Source of the DNA: Montifringilla adamsi
Taxonomy: Eukaryota > Chordata > Aves > Passeriformes > Passeridae
NCBI GenBank assembly: GCA_017590115.1
Contig: JAGGNK010013558.1
Coordinates: 7,979,969 to 8,043,968 of the forward strand
Direction of reading: 5' to 3'
Length of the DNA stretch: 64,000 nt
Notes under the pieces: generated by a model
Told to the model about the DNA's origin: nothing
The model's input: the letters and a program-made list of their open reading frames with translations, nothing else
The model's database searches: none
In this document: in pieces, positions 38,327 to 50,398 of the stretch
Layout of the letters: every line of letters begins with the position of its first letter
Position numbering within the stretch: position 1 is the stretch's first letter
Made by a program: the position numbers and the translations under genes

Positions 38327-40185
38327 CAGGACATTAACGCTGTATTGCTCAAACAAATAAAGCCACAAATTCAGCTGCAATTTGATTTATAAAAAGAAGC
38401 CTACCCTAATCTAAGGAGCAAAAATCCTGTTGATATGCAATCCCAGCCCCTCCCTTGGACAGCTGAGTTACAGCCCCTCGTGGTGCCCAGCCCTGCCGCT
38501 CTCCCCATCGCTGGGGCCACAGCAGGGGCTGCTTGCTGACGGGTACCAAGGGCTGCAAGACCCTCAGCTCTGAAGGGTCCCTGTGCTTGCTCATTCTTTT
38601 CCTGCTGTGGAGACGTTTTAGGCAATCTTGCAGTATTCCTCTGTTGCTAGCAGGAATCTGAGTCAAGGTACACATTGTGGCTCTACTTCACAAGCAGCCT
38701 TCTAATCCAGTAAGTGACAGAGTACTTAATGTGGCTACAGACATTAATTTGTAAGTCACACCTTCTATCCTCCCCTACATCCTGAGTGTGATTTAGGGTG
38801 ATACTTTCAATGCCAGGATGACAACTTGGAATTCTTGATATGATGTGCAATACTGGATCAAGGGAAGGCAAAGCCTGCCTGTTTAGATCACTGAATAGGA
38901 TACTTAACTGTTATTCTAAAATCATTGTTAGGCTCAGTTAGCACACTAAGTGGTTTGAGATTTTTAGGTGAGTAGTATGATTTTATTAGTACAATACTCC
39001 TGTTGCCATTTGTCTAGGGAGGAGGGCTGGTGGCTAAAGCAGAAACCATGGAATCAGATGTGGCTCCATGTCACAACTGTGCCAAAGTGTTGATTTCTGT
39101 TGGTTTCCTTTATTTTGGGTTAGAGGTTTTTGGTGACAAATCATTTTAATCTCAGTGTTTCAGTTCTCCAGCTATAAAATAGGAATAATAATGGCCTTGT
39201 TCCCAGCTTTTGCTTGTCCTATTATTGATGACTACATTCTCTTTGGGGGTTAGGCTTTCCCTTTCTTAAAGGCTTAACACAAAGAGATCCTAATCTCAGC
39301 TACTTTAATACAAATAACAGCTACAAAAAATAGTGTTATTACTACCTGGGCATCAGCATGACTTGTGACATCAGTATCATGCTGACAAGCTCCTTACCTC
39401 TCAGGATTTGCTTTGCCCATGTCTGCTCCTAATCCTAATGCATTCAGTCCCACTGGTGTGGAAAAACATCTTCATGGTTAATACTCCTCCCTCGTGAAAG
39501 GAGCCTTACTCTGGATTTCTGCCTATCTCTGCCTGCCAGCAGGAGCTGCTGGCCCTGTTTTCTGCATACACCATTGATTACTTGCTACACTCCAAGAAAC
39601 CTTTAGTTATTCCTGGCATTTATTTATCCAATGTGTGTCCACTTTTAGAGGTTTGGTTCTTTGTGAGAGAAGTACAGCCACCTCTTCTCACTTCTGCAGC
39701 ACCTTTCATTAAAGTGGCACAATACTCCAGCCCCTCCTCCTCCCCTTTCCCTAATCATCTTCACTAGGTCTATACAGACCTTTCCTCTAACAGCAGCATG
39801 AAAATAGGAAAAATACCAGCACTGAGCTCATCTGTTTTATTCAGGACAGAGTTTCCTCAGTTGAGGAAAACTCTCAATTGAGAAGATTTCAAGATCTTTC
39901 CTAGACGTCCTTGAGGATCACATGGCCTGCAATCAGCCTCACAAATGCTGATGCCATCTCCAGGTGACTGAGCACCAGAGTGGAGTCAGGTTTCTGAGCA
40001 GTTCCCATGGCTGCAATCCTGGTCTCTTTTCTGGACTGCAGGATTTCGGAATGATCTGTCTGGTCTGCAGCATCCTCTGTAGGTAATGTGTGTCCTGCCC
40101 TAACACAGTAACACAGACTGTATAATGATGCCTGGGGACAGGACAGCTCTGTTATAATCCTTGTTAGCAAGCAAATGAAACCTGC
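38327..40185. other. Non-coding stretch with one hairpin
   Basis: No gene. At 39848-39874 a hairpin with 12-bp arms (AGAGTTTCCTCA / TGAGGAAAACTCT, one bulged A) and a 2-nt loop is present. The 38430-38560 segment is G+C-richer but has few CpGs and is not a convincing island. Confidence 0.45.
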
Positions 40186-40189
40186 ATTT

Positions 40190-40500
40190 ATTTAGGAGTG
40201 GATTTGGCTAGTAAGGCTAATACACTAAATGGCAGTGAAGTCCACATACCAGCACATGTATTATAGCCCTAAAAGATCTAAAATGTTATAGATGAAAGCT
40301 ACCACTAAAGAAAATTTAAAGCCAGGTTAAATGCTTTTATGATGGGTAGAAGTATCATAAATTAAAGTGTTTCATAGTGTTTATTACAGTTTCAGCCAAA
40401 GGAAATAATAAATGCAATGACTGGCTGATTAAAAAAATATCCTATTATTGGGTAAATTATTAGTGGGCAGTGACCCTAATTAACAGGGCAATAAACCTGA
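40190..40500. promoter_or_regulatory. Candidate conserved non-coding element
   Basis: AT-rich, non-repetitive block with many homeodomain-type cores (GGCTAATACAC, CATAAATTAAAG, CTGATTAAAAA, CCTAATTAACAGG). No ORF or repeat explains it. The enhancer call is from texture only. Confidence 0.25.
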
Positions 40501-41269
40501 AGATTTGCTTATGGTGCAGCTGTTGAGACACCATAAGGTCCAGGTAGAGTTTTCCCTGAAAACGAGGAGCCCAAGGTTTCCAGAAGAAACAAACCAAAAA
40601 AAAAAATAGTTGATGAGAGTCCCTGGGTTACTGGAACTGACACTGCATTGTAGGCTGTAGACCATAATTGTCTTGAAAATTTACAGCTTGAGTAATAAGA
40701 AAAGGCTACAAGACAGTTCTTGTGTAATGCACTGAGCAAGTGTGGAGGCCCAGATAACAAAGTTCATATCCAAGCTCTTCTGGAAATAAGACTGACTTCT
40801 ATTTCCTTCATTGCACTTTGCAATTAAACATATGAGTAAACACAAACTCCTAATAGTTGCCTTGATAAAATGCATAATACAAAGCATTTTTTGAAGGGAA
40901 GGGAAAGAAATAACTGTCATAACAAAACTAAGTGGATCTGAAGTTCTTTGCAATCAGCCTCCTCTTTTGGGGATGTCTCCCTTGCAGTTTTCCTTTTTCC
41001 CGTAATTTGTTTGCCAAGGATTTTCTTTTCAGTTCCTAATCTCTAGGTGACCACTGCATGGTTTGTACAGTGTCTAGAACAACTGGACCCTCTCCCAGTT
41101 AATGCCTTTCATAAGGTTTTTTTTTTCAGGAACTCATCCTGAAAAACTCAGAGAAATCTCAAGTTGTCCTGTTTCTTTGATAAACTAATTCTTTTCTGGG
41201 AATTCTAGAAGAGCCCAGAAGCATTCTCTGCATTTGTTGATGCATTTTATCTTTAGAAATAATGCTTTA

Positions 41270-41600
41270 AAATTAATTATTTGTGCAAGTTTATAGATTC
41301 AAGTTAGGGATGATTAATTTAATCATGCTTAGATGTCCAGCTCTGTGATGTTCATGTTTAATCTGGTCATCAGATGTCTAAGGGCTATAAAGTGCTCCTG
41401 TACTTACTCCGGGTGCAAAACTGATGGAGAAAATTAAGGTCATTTTCCAGCATCAGGCCTAATTATGTGCAGGGTGGCCTTGAGGCAGCAAAATTAATCT
41501 TGTACGTTTAGTGGGGCAAAATGAGGAGCTCCAAACCAGAGGGCCATCTTACTGCTAAAGTTATTTGTTTCACCATAAAATAATGTACAAATAGGAAATT
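41270..41600. promoter_or_regulatory. Candidate conserved non-coding element
   Basis: This block includes TTAATTTAATCATGC, CCTAATTATGTGCAG and AAAATTAATCTTGTACG, with CpGs at otherwise depleted density and no low-complexity sequence. The motif set (homeodomain/TALE-like) and texture fit a developmental enhancer. Conservation must be tested. Confidence 0.3.
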
Positions 41601-43434
41601 CCCTGGTTCACTCTTCTTTCTCAGCTGCTCAGGGGAAAAATATTTATTAGACAAGTCTGCTGTTTGGATTGCTGTATGTTTTGAATTTCTTTAGCCTTTT
41701 TCTTTCTTGGAATTCTTCTTGTTTGAAAATGATAGGGAAAAATAAAGAATTTTTAATTGAGTTTTGCCTGTAGTTAGGGAGGGAGTCATTTCCATTGTCT
41801 CTGGGGGTTGAATCAAATTCCACTGAAGGTTTTGGATGTTTCCTAACTGCTTGTGAGTGATTTTAAAATAAGCTATCAATGACCTAAAAGGAAGGCACAG
41901 AATTTCTTAGCAAAATGTTACATTTGGGGATAGAAATTTACAATTTGACTGTAGGTCACGAATTTACCAATAAATTGAGAGGGTTTTAAGGCAAACTCTT
42001 TGGAATATGGTGATGCCTTATCTTTGAGTAGTTCCCCAGCATTTTTCCTCACAAATATAACTTATCAAAAAAAGTCAAAGGTAAACCAATATTTTTATTG
42101 CAGCCATTCCTTGGCAAAAATCCCTGCTTCCCATAATGCCACCTGACATTGCTTGCCCTGTGAAATTTTTACTGCCACTGTGATTATTCAAAGAAAATGC
42201 CATAAAATATGCATGAATAATGTTCAGCAGTAACCCTTAGTATCTGGGGCTGTGATCAAAGATGAAAGCTGTGTGTAACACATTTTGTGGGTTTGTATAA
42301 GGTGCACCCAGTAACAATGCTGGCATGACTAGAATCTTGGGCTGTACCTCCTACCCCTGGTGACTGAGGCTCCACTTCCTGTGGAAATTTAGAGGCAGCA
42401 GAGCATCATCATCCTCATCATCCATGTGCATACGTGTATATAAGTATAATAATGTTTGCAAAGCTTTCCTGCACTTCCTCCCTCTGCTACCTCCTTCCCC
42501 AGTGATTCAGTCACTTCATATTGTAATACTTTGTTGACTATTGATTTTTGGTTAAGGTTGGAGCCCAGTACAACTGTATGAGCATTCGTTGGCTTTAATT
42601 TGATGTTATGCTGCTGCCTTCCATTCCATATTGACAGGCATCCTCTTATTTTCAGATTGGTGTCCATTCACTGATGAACGCGCACTAGGGGGATCATGAC
42701 CTTTTCTCTTATCTGGACAGCTCTTGGCTTCATGAACATTTTTTGCTGCAGGGTGTTATTAACAACAGGGTGATAGAACAAAGAAATGAAGCAATGGGAA
42801 GCACATCAATGTATGAAATTTGCTTTATTAGGATTCCCCCGAGGCCAGAGAAGTCCCTAATTACAGAGGTGTTACATCCCTCCTTGGGATAACAAACTAT
42901 ATTTTTAGCAGTAATGAGAGCATGATTTTGAAATCACTGTGTGGTCATCCTCCCACTGTACAGATGCTAGTTAATGCACATTTTCCCAGATACTGATTTT
43001 GAGAGAAACACACAACAAAAGGAAAGCTAAAATCTGTGAAATTACCTTCCTCCAATTGAACAAAGCATCATGCATTTCAGTGTATGTATTTGGAATTTTG
43101 AGCTTTCTGACATTCTATATCACTATTCAGGAATGCACTGTAATTTGTAAAATGACCCAGTTTGTTAATATCTTTATGCAGAGTCAAGGTCACAATGCAT
43201 TGGTGATGTGAGTGAGTCCCCTGTAGCATCAGGATGCTCTGTTTTTTCGTCACAGAAATCTCATCTGAGCATGCCTGGGATGATTATATGATTCCAGAAT
43301 ATTCTATTTTAATCTTTTGGTCTTCCTGCTCCCAGGCTTCTGACACAAACCAAAGATAAAAATTTAAAGCAATCAAAATATGTTCATTCTGCATACACGC
43401 GCTTATTATGACCCATACAGCCTGTAAAAATAGT
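41601..43434. other. Non-coding stretch
   Basis: No gene. Enhancer-like words occur at 42190-42220 (CCATAAAATATGCATGAATAATG, in part) and 42840-42930, but I cannot bound a distinct element. Confidence 0.4.
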
Positions 43435-43454
43435 GTGAGCTCTGCAGAGCTCAC
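43435..43454. repeat. 20-bp perfect palindrome
   Basis: GTGAGCTCTGCAGAGCTCAC is exactly its own reverse complement, with no central spacer, and contains nested GAGCTC and CTGCAG. A perfect 20-bp palindrome is rare by chance in 64 kb. A dimeric protein site or a mutational hairpin product are both possible. Confidence 0.9.
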
Positions 43455-46361
43455 CTTGGCCTGCACAAGCTGGGCATGCTTCCAGAAAAACCACTGCCAA
43501 AGGTGGAACCTGCTGATTACCCAAGAAGTGGGCCCCAGTGCTGCTGCCACAGCTTCTGACCTCTCATGTCAAGTGTATCTGCCAGCTTGGCCCATATCAC
43601 TACTTTTAGTTTTCAGATCTCAAAAAGAAAAATTAAAGGCAGGTAATTTAAAAAAAAAAAAAAAAAACCACCAAGACAAAAAGCCCACCCAGAATACAGG
43701 AGCCAACATTATCAATGTGAGCATCCTCAAAGATTTCTATGTGCACTCTTCCTGCTCTGTCCCTTCCTGCCCAGGTTGTGTTGGGCAGCACTGGCTGTGA
43801 CAGAGGCCTGACCCTGGCAACAGCCCTGGCTTGGCTGTCCCCAGGCTGTCCCCTGGCGTGGCTGTCCCCTCTTCCGTCCAGCTTCATGTGGATGTCTGCC
43901 ATTGCCCCCTCCTGGGCTGCTCCAGCCCTTACTCTTCCAGCTTCAGCCAATTTTGGCAGCTGGTGGAAGGGATTCTCACTTGGAGTGAGGCCCTGTGGGG
44001 CACATTCCAGGTCTAGAAGGGCACATTAGGTGGTAAAATGGCAGCTCTGTTTTAATCTGGTTTTAGAGATATTTGTTTGTAATTGAAAAATCACAAAATC
44101 TTCTAGGAAAGACCTTTTAAAGTTCTTTATTACATCAAGATTTATTAAATATTCTGCTTTCTTGCCATGCTAATTGCTGTTAAGTAAAAAATTGTGGGGA
44201 ATAAACCAAAAAACAACTAGCCTTTAATTGATTAAACATTTTATAAGTGTTTGTAACTGCATTGTAAATAGAGACATCAGCTCATAAATACTTTTCCTCA
44301 ATAATGAAAAGACTGTAAAGGGTGGAAGTGCTCCCATGTGTTTCAAAACTCTAATGGCAATCCTGGACACTGTTTTGTAAAAATATATCTGGCCAGAGGA
44401 GGGGAGAAAATAATTTTTGGAGCTCAATAAGTAGGACCCTCTGTTGGGTAAGAGGACAAGAGGACAACTTCTGCCTGGTTTAATGTATGATTATTTTTAT
44501 GAGAGAAAAAGGTTTTGAAGGGTGTGATCATAGAAACCTCACCTGAAAAAGTCCTGTGTGAACAGGGTGGGTCACTCACCTGGGAGCTGAGGAGGACAAG
44601 TGCTTGTCCTTGCCCTGGAGCAGCTCAGGACTGGTCCCTGGGCTCCAGCCCTGCAGTGCTGCCTTCAGCCAGCTCCCCAGTGAGCTGCCTCTGTGCTGCC
44701 ATCACACTGTCCTTGCTGCTCAGGACAGACTGCTTTTTTCCAAAGTACTTTTCATTTAAAATGTCAGGAAACAAAAGAAAAGTTTGCTCAGCCTGAAATT
44801 TTTGAAAGTATGAGGAAAAAATAATGCAGTGTAAGTAGAATTGTGATTCTATTTTGTTGGGTGATTCAAACTTCATGTCAGAGAGGGATCCACACATGCA
44901 AGTACTGCTCTGTGCTAGTTATGATTTTTGAGGATTCTGCTGCTTCTTTTTATGTCTGCCCTGTACTTCACCACTCAGGGTTGCATTGCAGGCACTTCCC
45001 TCTCTCTGACAATAATTCAGTCAGCCAAATACAAATCAAAGAAAACACTTAAGTGGCTCATTTCGTTTTAAAAGAAAAATGATACCAAATAAAAAATATT
45101 TGGCTTCAGCCCTCTTCTGCCCCAGAAGCTCCTTTCAGTCCCTTTTACCTTTCCCCAGATAGTTGTTTATTCAATATTAAGCTCTCTCTTCCCAGAAGAC
45201 CAAGGCATCCACATTCACACTTGGGCAGCAGCACTGTGATTCAGTAATGAGGATGAAATGCTTTTGGGATCCCCTGCTCATTGAAAGGCTAAAGCTAAAC
45301 CAATCTGCTTGGTAAGAAGATGACTTTGTTCAGCCAAGAAATATCTCCTTACTGGGCTTCTAAAGCGCACCCTAACTACTATAGAGAATGCTAATTAAAA
45401 GATGAGGGTGTAATTGCACCAGACAAGTAATTTTTATTGAGTAATTTTTCAGTGTTAGGTGGGCAGAAACAGCAGAGTCTCCTATTAGTGTTAGGGAGAA
45501 ATGCACAGCTGAATCCCAGAACCTGATAATGAAAGTTTTCCTCTTTACTTTAACAGTTAAGGCACATGAAATGCCTCTGCAGCTAAAATGCAATTAAATC
45601 CTTTCCTTTTTTAGATGACTGGCACATTTACAGAGCATTTTACTCTCAAATATATATCTTTATACTCAGTGTACCTCTGAACACAGCATTGACTAGTATA
45701 ATTCAAAGTACAGAGAAAAAACCACACATACTTATGTACAGAAAAAGAGCCTTAGGTGGCTGATCTTTCAGATAAAAGAAGTGGTTCTAGCACTAAAAGG
45801 GAAGGAGGAAGAGAATGTACAGCATCTTCTGTAGTATGCCTGTATTGTGTCATGAAAGGAAAATGGTGAAAGCGAGGGAAAGATAGCACTCCACAGTCAA
45901 TTGGGTTTTTTTCTGTTTTGGGGAATAATCTGATTTAAAAGCAAAATTTGAAGGTCCTTGTGCTTAAAACCATTTGATAGTGAGATTATATTGGAGCTAA
46001 GGGTATGCTCACATCTGTAATCTGCTCTAATGTAATGCACTACAGCTTATTAAAACAACAATGTCTAAGATTGCAGGCTCAAAATTTTAGTGAAGGCAAA
46101 GAGCTGGAAAGAAAATGTTGTCCTTTCCTGGGTGCTGGCAATGTGTCCAGCAGTGGGACCAGTGCATGAGGAGATGGGATTGCTTTCCCAGGGAGCCCAG
46201 AATTTAAATTATGCAGAGGACACCAGGCAGGATGTTTCTTGGAATGTGTCAGCAGTAGCAGCCCAGGCCAGCAGGGGTTCTGGAGCACAGAAATGCTGCA
46301 GGACATGGCAGTACTCCCACTTGGATGGCTGAGTGTGCCTGCTGGGTCACACACCCCCTTT
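43455..46361. other. Non-coding stretch with GC-richer pockets
   Basis: An A18 run lies at 43650-43667. A G+C-rich pocket at 43740-44010 contains three nearby GGCTGTCCCC words, and another lies at 44560-44720 with an 8-bp inverted repeat (44593-44610, AGGACAAG/CTTGTCCT, spacer TG). These may be decayed repeats. No exon is supported. Confidence 0.4.
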
Positions 46362-46744
46362 TGTCACCATGATATTTTTTGAAAAATCCTTTTGCCAGGA
46401 TCTTTTTCTCCTGAGAAGCTGGGAAGCTTCAGCTTCTCCATGTTTTGCTGATTTGGAATGTGATTTGGAGAATTGTTTACCCAGCATGTGAAATTCTTTT
46501 TACTTGAAGGCCAATGACAGCAACTTGTGTCAAGGCTGTGAGCAGTCACAAGATTTTGTTATCATTCCTTTCTATTCCTTTCCAGCTTTCTGGTGAATCC
46601 TTTTTCTCTCTATTCTTTTTTGTATAGGTTTAGTATAGCATTTTAATATCATATCATATTATAATATAATCAATCAGCCTTCTGAAACGTGGAGTCAAGA
46701 TTCTCATCTCTTCCCTTGTCCTGAGACCCTCGAACACAACCATA
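46362..46744 (+). mobile_element. Solo endogenous retrovirus LTR
   Basis: This 383-bp element begins TGTCACCATGATATTTT and ends in CGAACACAACCATA. It is flanked by the exact 6-bp direct repeat CCCTTT (46356-46361 and 46745-46750), as expected for a target-site duplication. A 6-bp duplication is usual for beta-retrovirus-like (ERVK-type) insertions. The body holds a pyrimidine-rich zone, TATA-like runs and an AATATAATCAATCAG stretch before a TCTCATCTCTTCCC tail, which I recognise as a common passerine LTR type. There is no primer-binding site, gag, pol or env beside it, so it is a solo LTR left by recombination. The plus orientation is inferred from the TG start. Confidence 0.8.
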
Positions 46745-46750
46745 CCCTTT

Positions 46751-49700
46751 GGCAGCACACACCTGTAGGAGGAAGGTGCATCACCTCCTCACGTAGTATT
46801 GCTGTGTGCTGCTGAAGGAGGAACACAAACACCTTTATGCAAGTTTTTTCAGCAGGGAGGATGAAACTGCTAGAATAAGAATTTGGCCAGGTAACTAGAG
46901 ATACTGTTCCTCTTCTGTCAAAAACAGTCACAGGAACTGCAGTGAATACAGCTGGCAGAGGGCTAAAAATAGCACCGAGCCCACTAACATGATATCGAAA
47001 TATTGGTTCAGCAGTGATTAACTCTCTGCTTCTCAGCACCCAGTATTGAGCTGCTGCAGCTCCAGCGTCTTCCTCTGCCTCACAGCAATATACAATGTGG
47101 CTTGTTAAAACGAAAAACTCCGCTTTGGGTGGCTAAAAATAATTTGTTTTCTATGCAAGGAAACACACAAAAATGAGTTGTTGTGGAATTTCAGCTGTGG
47201 GCAAGGGAAAATTCCCCCTCACCCTCCTGCCAGTGTGATGCTGGGGATCCTTCCTGTGGCTCCCCAACATGTGCAGCATGGTCTGAGCTGAGAGGGCTCA
47301 GTGTCTTGCAAGGTTTGACTTGTCTTGAGGGGCCAGGGATGAAGGGGAAATAGACTTCTGTAGCAACTGCCTGCCATGTCATAAGCAGCCTTAAAGCTGG
47401 CTTTCTGCTCAAAGTGGACAAGAGGGATCTCTTCTGAGTGAGATTATGGAAAGCCACTTTTCTTGGATATGGAAGAAAGTGCAGTAAAAAGAGATGCTGT
47501 GTGTTATTTTCAAATTGTGGCCAAATGAATTGCTGGTGCAATCAGTTTAAGTGTAATGAATAAAAAAGAAATTAGGTTAGTCAAATATTTAGTATCGACA
47601 ATAAGAATCTATATAATAAGAATTATTGATAATAAGAATCTGTATAATCTAAAAAAAAAGAAAAACAAATGTGCCAGATACATAAAAACCATATCTGGTT
47701 TTCAGGGCTAGCTTTCACTTCTTTTTTTCATCCTGTATTGACACATTACATTGAAATGCTGAGTTACTTGGAACTTGTGGATGATTCCCTGCATGCAAAT
47801 TAAAATTGGATCTTAAAGAGCATTATTATTCTTGCAGCTGCTGAGGCTTCCCTGTACTGGAACTCTTGGAACAGTTAGTGGTGAACAGAAGCAATCCCAA
47901 AAGCATCTGTTCACTCGAGAGCAAAGGCGCTCACTGCTTATGGGGAGGAAGGGGTTGGTACATGGCATTTTTAGCTTGGACCATGTAAAGGTTTTGTACA
48001 AAGTCTGAATACAGTTTGCGTTCGTTTGAGCTTTCATTGCAAAAGGAAAACTTTCACAAGGACTGAGAAGAGGTGAATCTGAGACTAGTGCATATGACCA
48101 GGGGTTGAGGACATTTATGATGCAGGAAGAGAAAAATTTAGAGCTAACTCAGTCATATCCAGGCCAAAAACTTCCTGTTGAAGCCTGAGATAAAAGTGTT
48201 TGTATAAATTGGCAGTGGTACTGTACCATCATAAGGGTGGCCAAAAAATGTTTGCTGTGATGCAGATTTCTAGAAGGGCCTGAAACAAGGCCCAGTTATT
48301 TTTCTTTGGCCTGTGAGTTGAATCCTTCAGTTTCTAGCCACCTCCTACAGGATTATAAATCCTTCCAGATTCTGTTGGCATCAGAGAAACTCAAGGACAG
48401 TCAACACTCTCAGGATATATTTTTTCAAAGCACTCAGCATTGAATTAAATGGTTGCCAGGATGGCTAATATTGGGTGTCTTGAAAAATCTATCTGCAGCT
48501 GCAAGTTATAAATATCAACTATTTTGTAATAATTTTTGAAAACACAGTTCTTATACAGAGCAAAGGCTCCAGGGCCCAGCAGGTCTCAGCCAGGAAGAGA
48601 GGTCAGGAGCCTGTCCCACACATACTGCCAGCCTTTCATTTTCCACCTACACGTGTGCACTTGGCAACATGAGGCTGCTGTGGCCAAAGCTCAGAGAGCA
48701 CCCTTTGATACCATCATTGAAACACCATTTTAAAGCTTATTGATAAAATCTGCTGCTATATTTTAATGACAAGCTCTGTAACTTGTCATTAACTTGTTCT
48801 GGCTAAGGAGAAAGCTTGAAAGGGCTTGGGGATATTAATTTATATACAATATACAATTCCCCAATAAAACTCAAATATTCATTCAAAATATCTCATCTGT
48901 TTTCCCAGCATTGAATTAATCGTATCTATCACTCTACATCAGCTAACTTTTGATAGACTTAATTTTGCTTTCTTGTTGGTTCTGTGAGTTCTGGCAGTGA
49001 GCAAAGGATTGCACTGTTGGTCCTGGTCTGTGTATAGCAGAGCTATATTCATAAAAACAGCAATATCTGCAACTCCATAGCTGAACACACACTGGCAGAG
49101 GAAGCCATACAAAGGTATGGGAATAGATTGATGATTGTGCTGAAAAGGACTTTTTTTGTGACTGTGAGGTGCTTGCAGTTTGCTCCTCTATAGAAACCAC
49201 TGCAAAAATGCTCTTTTTGAACTAAGTGATTAAATACCAGGTTTCAGGTCTGACATTCATGTCATAGCTGTAACATTTTGTTGAACTTGACTGAAACTGT
49301 TGAAATTTTTTACTGCACTGTGTTTTACAGAAAAAACATGTAACAAAACATGCAGCTTAGGGCTTCCCCTGCATTTGTCTTGCATCAGTAAAGCCTCACC
49401 AAAGTCAGCCCACACAGCTGTAGAACAAAATTAGGTACAAGCAGATGAGGGTTAAAAGCAAAATCCTGGTAATATCTCAGGTAATTTACACGTTAAAGAG
49501 CAGTGTGTAATGAATTACGATGTCATGTCAGCAGCCATGCTTCAACCCCAAATCTGCCAATCATTCTAAAGCTGAGTTTGTTGGGCCTTAGATACAGGGA
49601 CCTCACCAACTGCCCCAGGCAACATCCATACTTATTAGACAACAAGGACCCCAGGGAGCTTTTCAGAGCATGGCCCTCACCACCTGGCCAAAGCAGAGAG

Positions 49701-49933
49701 TAATGAAAGGCAGCAGTACAACAAAGCACTCCGTGGCTCCAGCCCTGGCTGCCCAGCACCCACTGGGGCAGCGGCCTCAGTCCCAGGGGACTCACAGACC
49801 TGTTACATTTGGGTTTCACATCCTCTGTGCTCAGCACTTCTGTCAGGAGGTATTCCAACATCCATGCAGCACCCGTGTTTCACAGGGCAACGAGCCTGTG
49901 GGGCTGTGTGGGGCTGTGCGGCTCCAGCGGAGG
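46751..49933. other. Non-coding stretch
   Basis: No gene. A 31-bp imperfect tandem pair (ATAAGAATCT(A/G)TATAAT) lies at 47601-47660. A POU octamer ATGCAAAT is at 47793-47800. Minus-strand open frames at 46704-47039 (overlapping the LTR end) and 47191-47541 lack known motifs. Confidence 0.45.
48763..48792. repeat. Inverted repeat, 11-bp arms
   Basis: TTAATGACAAG (48763-48773) and CTTGTCATTAA (48782-48792) are exact reverse complements around an 8-nt spacer. The TTAATGACA words resemble homeodomain/TALE sites, so a dimer site is possible. Confidence 0.8.
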
Positions 49934-50034
49934 GGATGGATGGATGGATGGATGGATGGATGGATGGATGGATGGATGGATGGATGGATGGATGGATGAT
50001 GGATGGAGGGATGGATGGGTGGATGGAGGGATGG
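49934..50034 (+). repeat. (GGAT)n microsatellite
   Basis: There are about 16 perfect GGAT units (49934-49998), followed by an interrupted GGAT/GGAG array to about 50034. The tetranucleotide repeat sits directly upstream of the CpG-rich segment. The D-G-W-M repeat open frames over it are artefacts. Confidence 0.95.
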
Positions 50035-50320
50035 AGCTCCCCGTGGCTGGCGCTGCTCGGGTGGTGCCGAGGTTCAGGCAGGGGTTCGGGCGGTGCTGAG
50101 GTTGAGGCAGGGGTTCGGGCGGTGCTGAGGGTCAGGCAGGGGTTCGGGCAGTGCCGAGGTTCAGCGGCAGGCTCGGATATCGATCCCGGCCCCTGCTGTG
50201 CTGGGAGCAGGGACTAGAGGGAGCCCTCGGCGCGGGCTGCGCGCCGGCAGCAGCAGCAGGAGGAGGAGGAGGAGGAGGAGGAGAGCGTCCGGCAGGACGG
50301 AGCGAATGACAGAGCTGAGA
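50035..50320 (+). promoter_or_regulatory. CpG island, putative promoter
   Basis: This is the only strongly CpG-rich segment in the window (for example CTCGGCGCGGGCTGCGCGCCGG at 50226-50247). It includes a CAG run, an AGG run (50257-50283) and a 29-bp minisatellite. Most vertebrate CpG islands mark transcription starts. A good plus-strand splice donor lies 80 bp beyond it, so the orientation is taken as plus. There is no clear TATA box, as usual for island promoters. No downstream exon could be identified. Confidence 0.5.
50069..50165 (+). repeat. 29-bp GC-rich minisatellite
   Basis: About 3.3 copies of a 29-bp unit (starts at 50069, 50098, 50127 and 50156) share GAGGTTCAGGCAGGGGTTCG with one to three changes per copy. 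The array lies inside the CpG island and contributes part of its CpG content, so it could inflate the island call. Confidence 0.9.
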
Positions 50321-50398
50321 CCTTCCTGAGCCTTTTCTCTGCTCTGTTAGTAGTGAGCATTGTCAAGAAGAAATGCCTGCGTGATGCAGGTTTTGCAG
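50200..50398 (+). other. Putative first exon of unknown transcript
   Basis: The exon start is arbitrary within the island. Its end is set by GATGCAGGTTTTGCAG|GTAATT, a strong donor match (CAG|GTAAnT) with the intron starting at 50399. ATG codons at 50308, 50373 and 50383 are present. The first two open only a few codons; the third (ATGCAGGTTTTGCAG) stays open to the donor, so coding across the splice is possible. A long non-coding RNA is equally compatible. Confidence 0.35.

Noticed and set aside
43740..44010. Second CpG island
   Set aside because: G+C is raised but CpG dinucleotides are scarce. It is more likely a decayed repeat or a C/T-rich pocket.
46745..47039. Retroviral internal region beside the LTR
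   Set aside because: There is no primer-binding site or gag/pol-like sequence. The target-site duplication closes the element at the LTR, so the neighbouring frame is not viral.
49864..50217. Open frames with repeated D-G-W-M residues
   Set aside because: These are direct translations of the GGAT microsatellite, not a protein.
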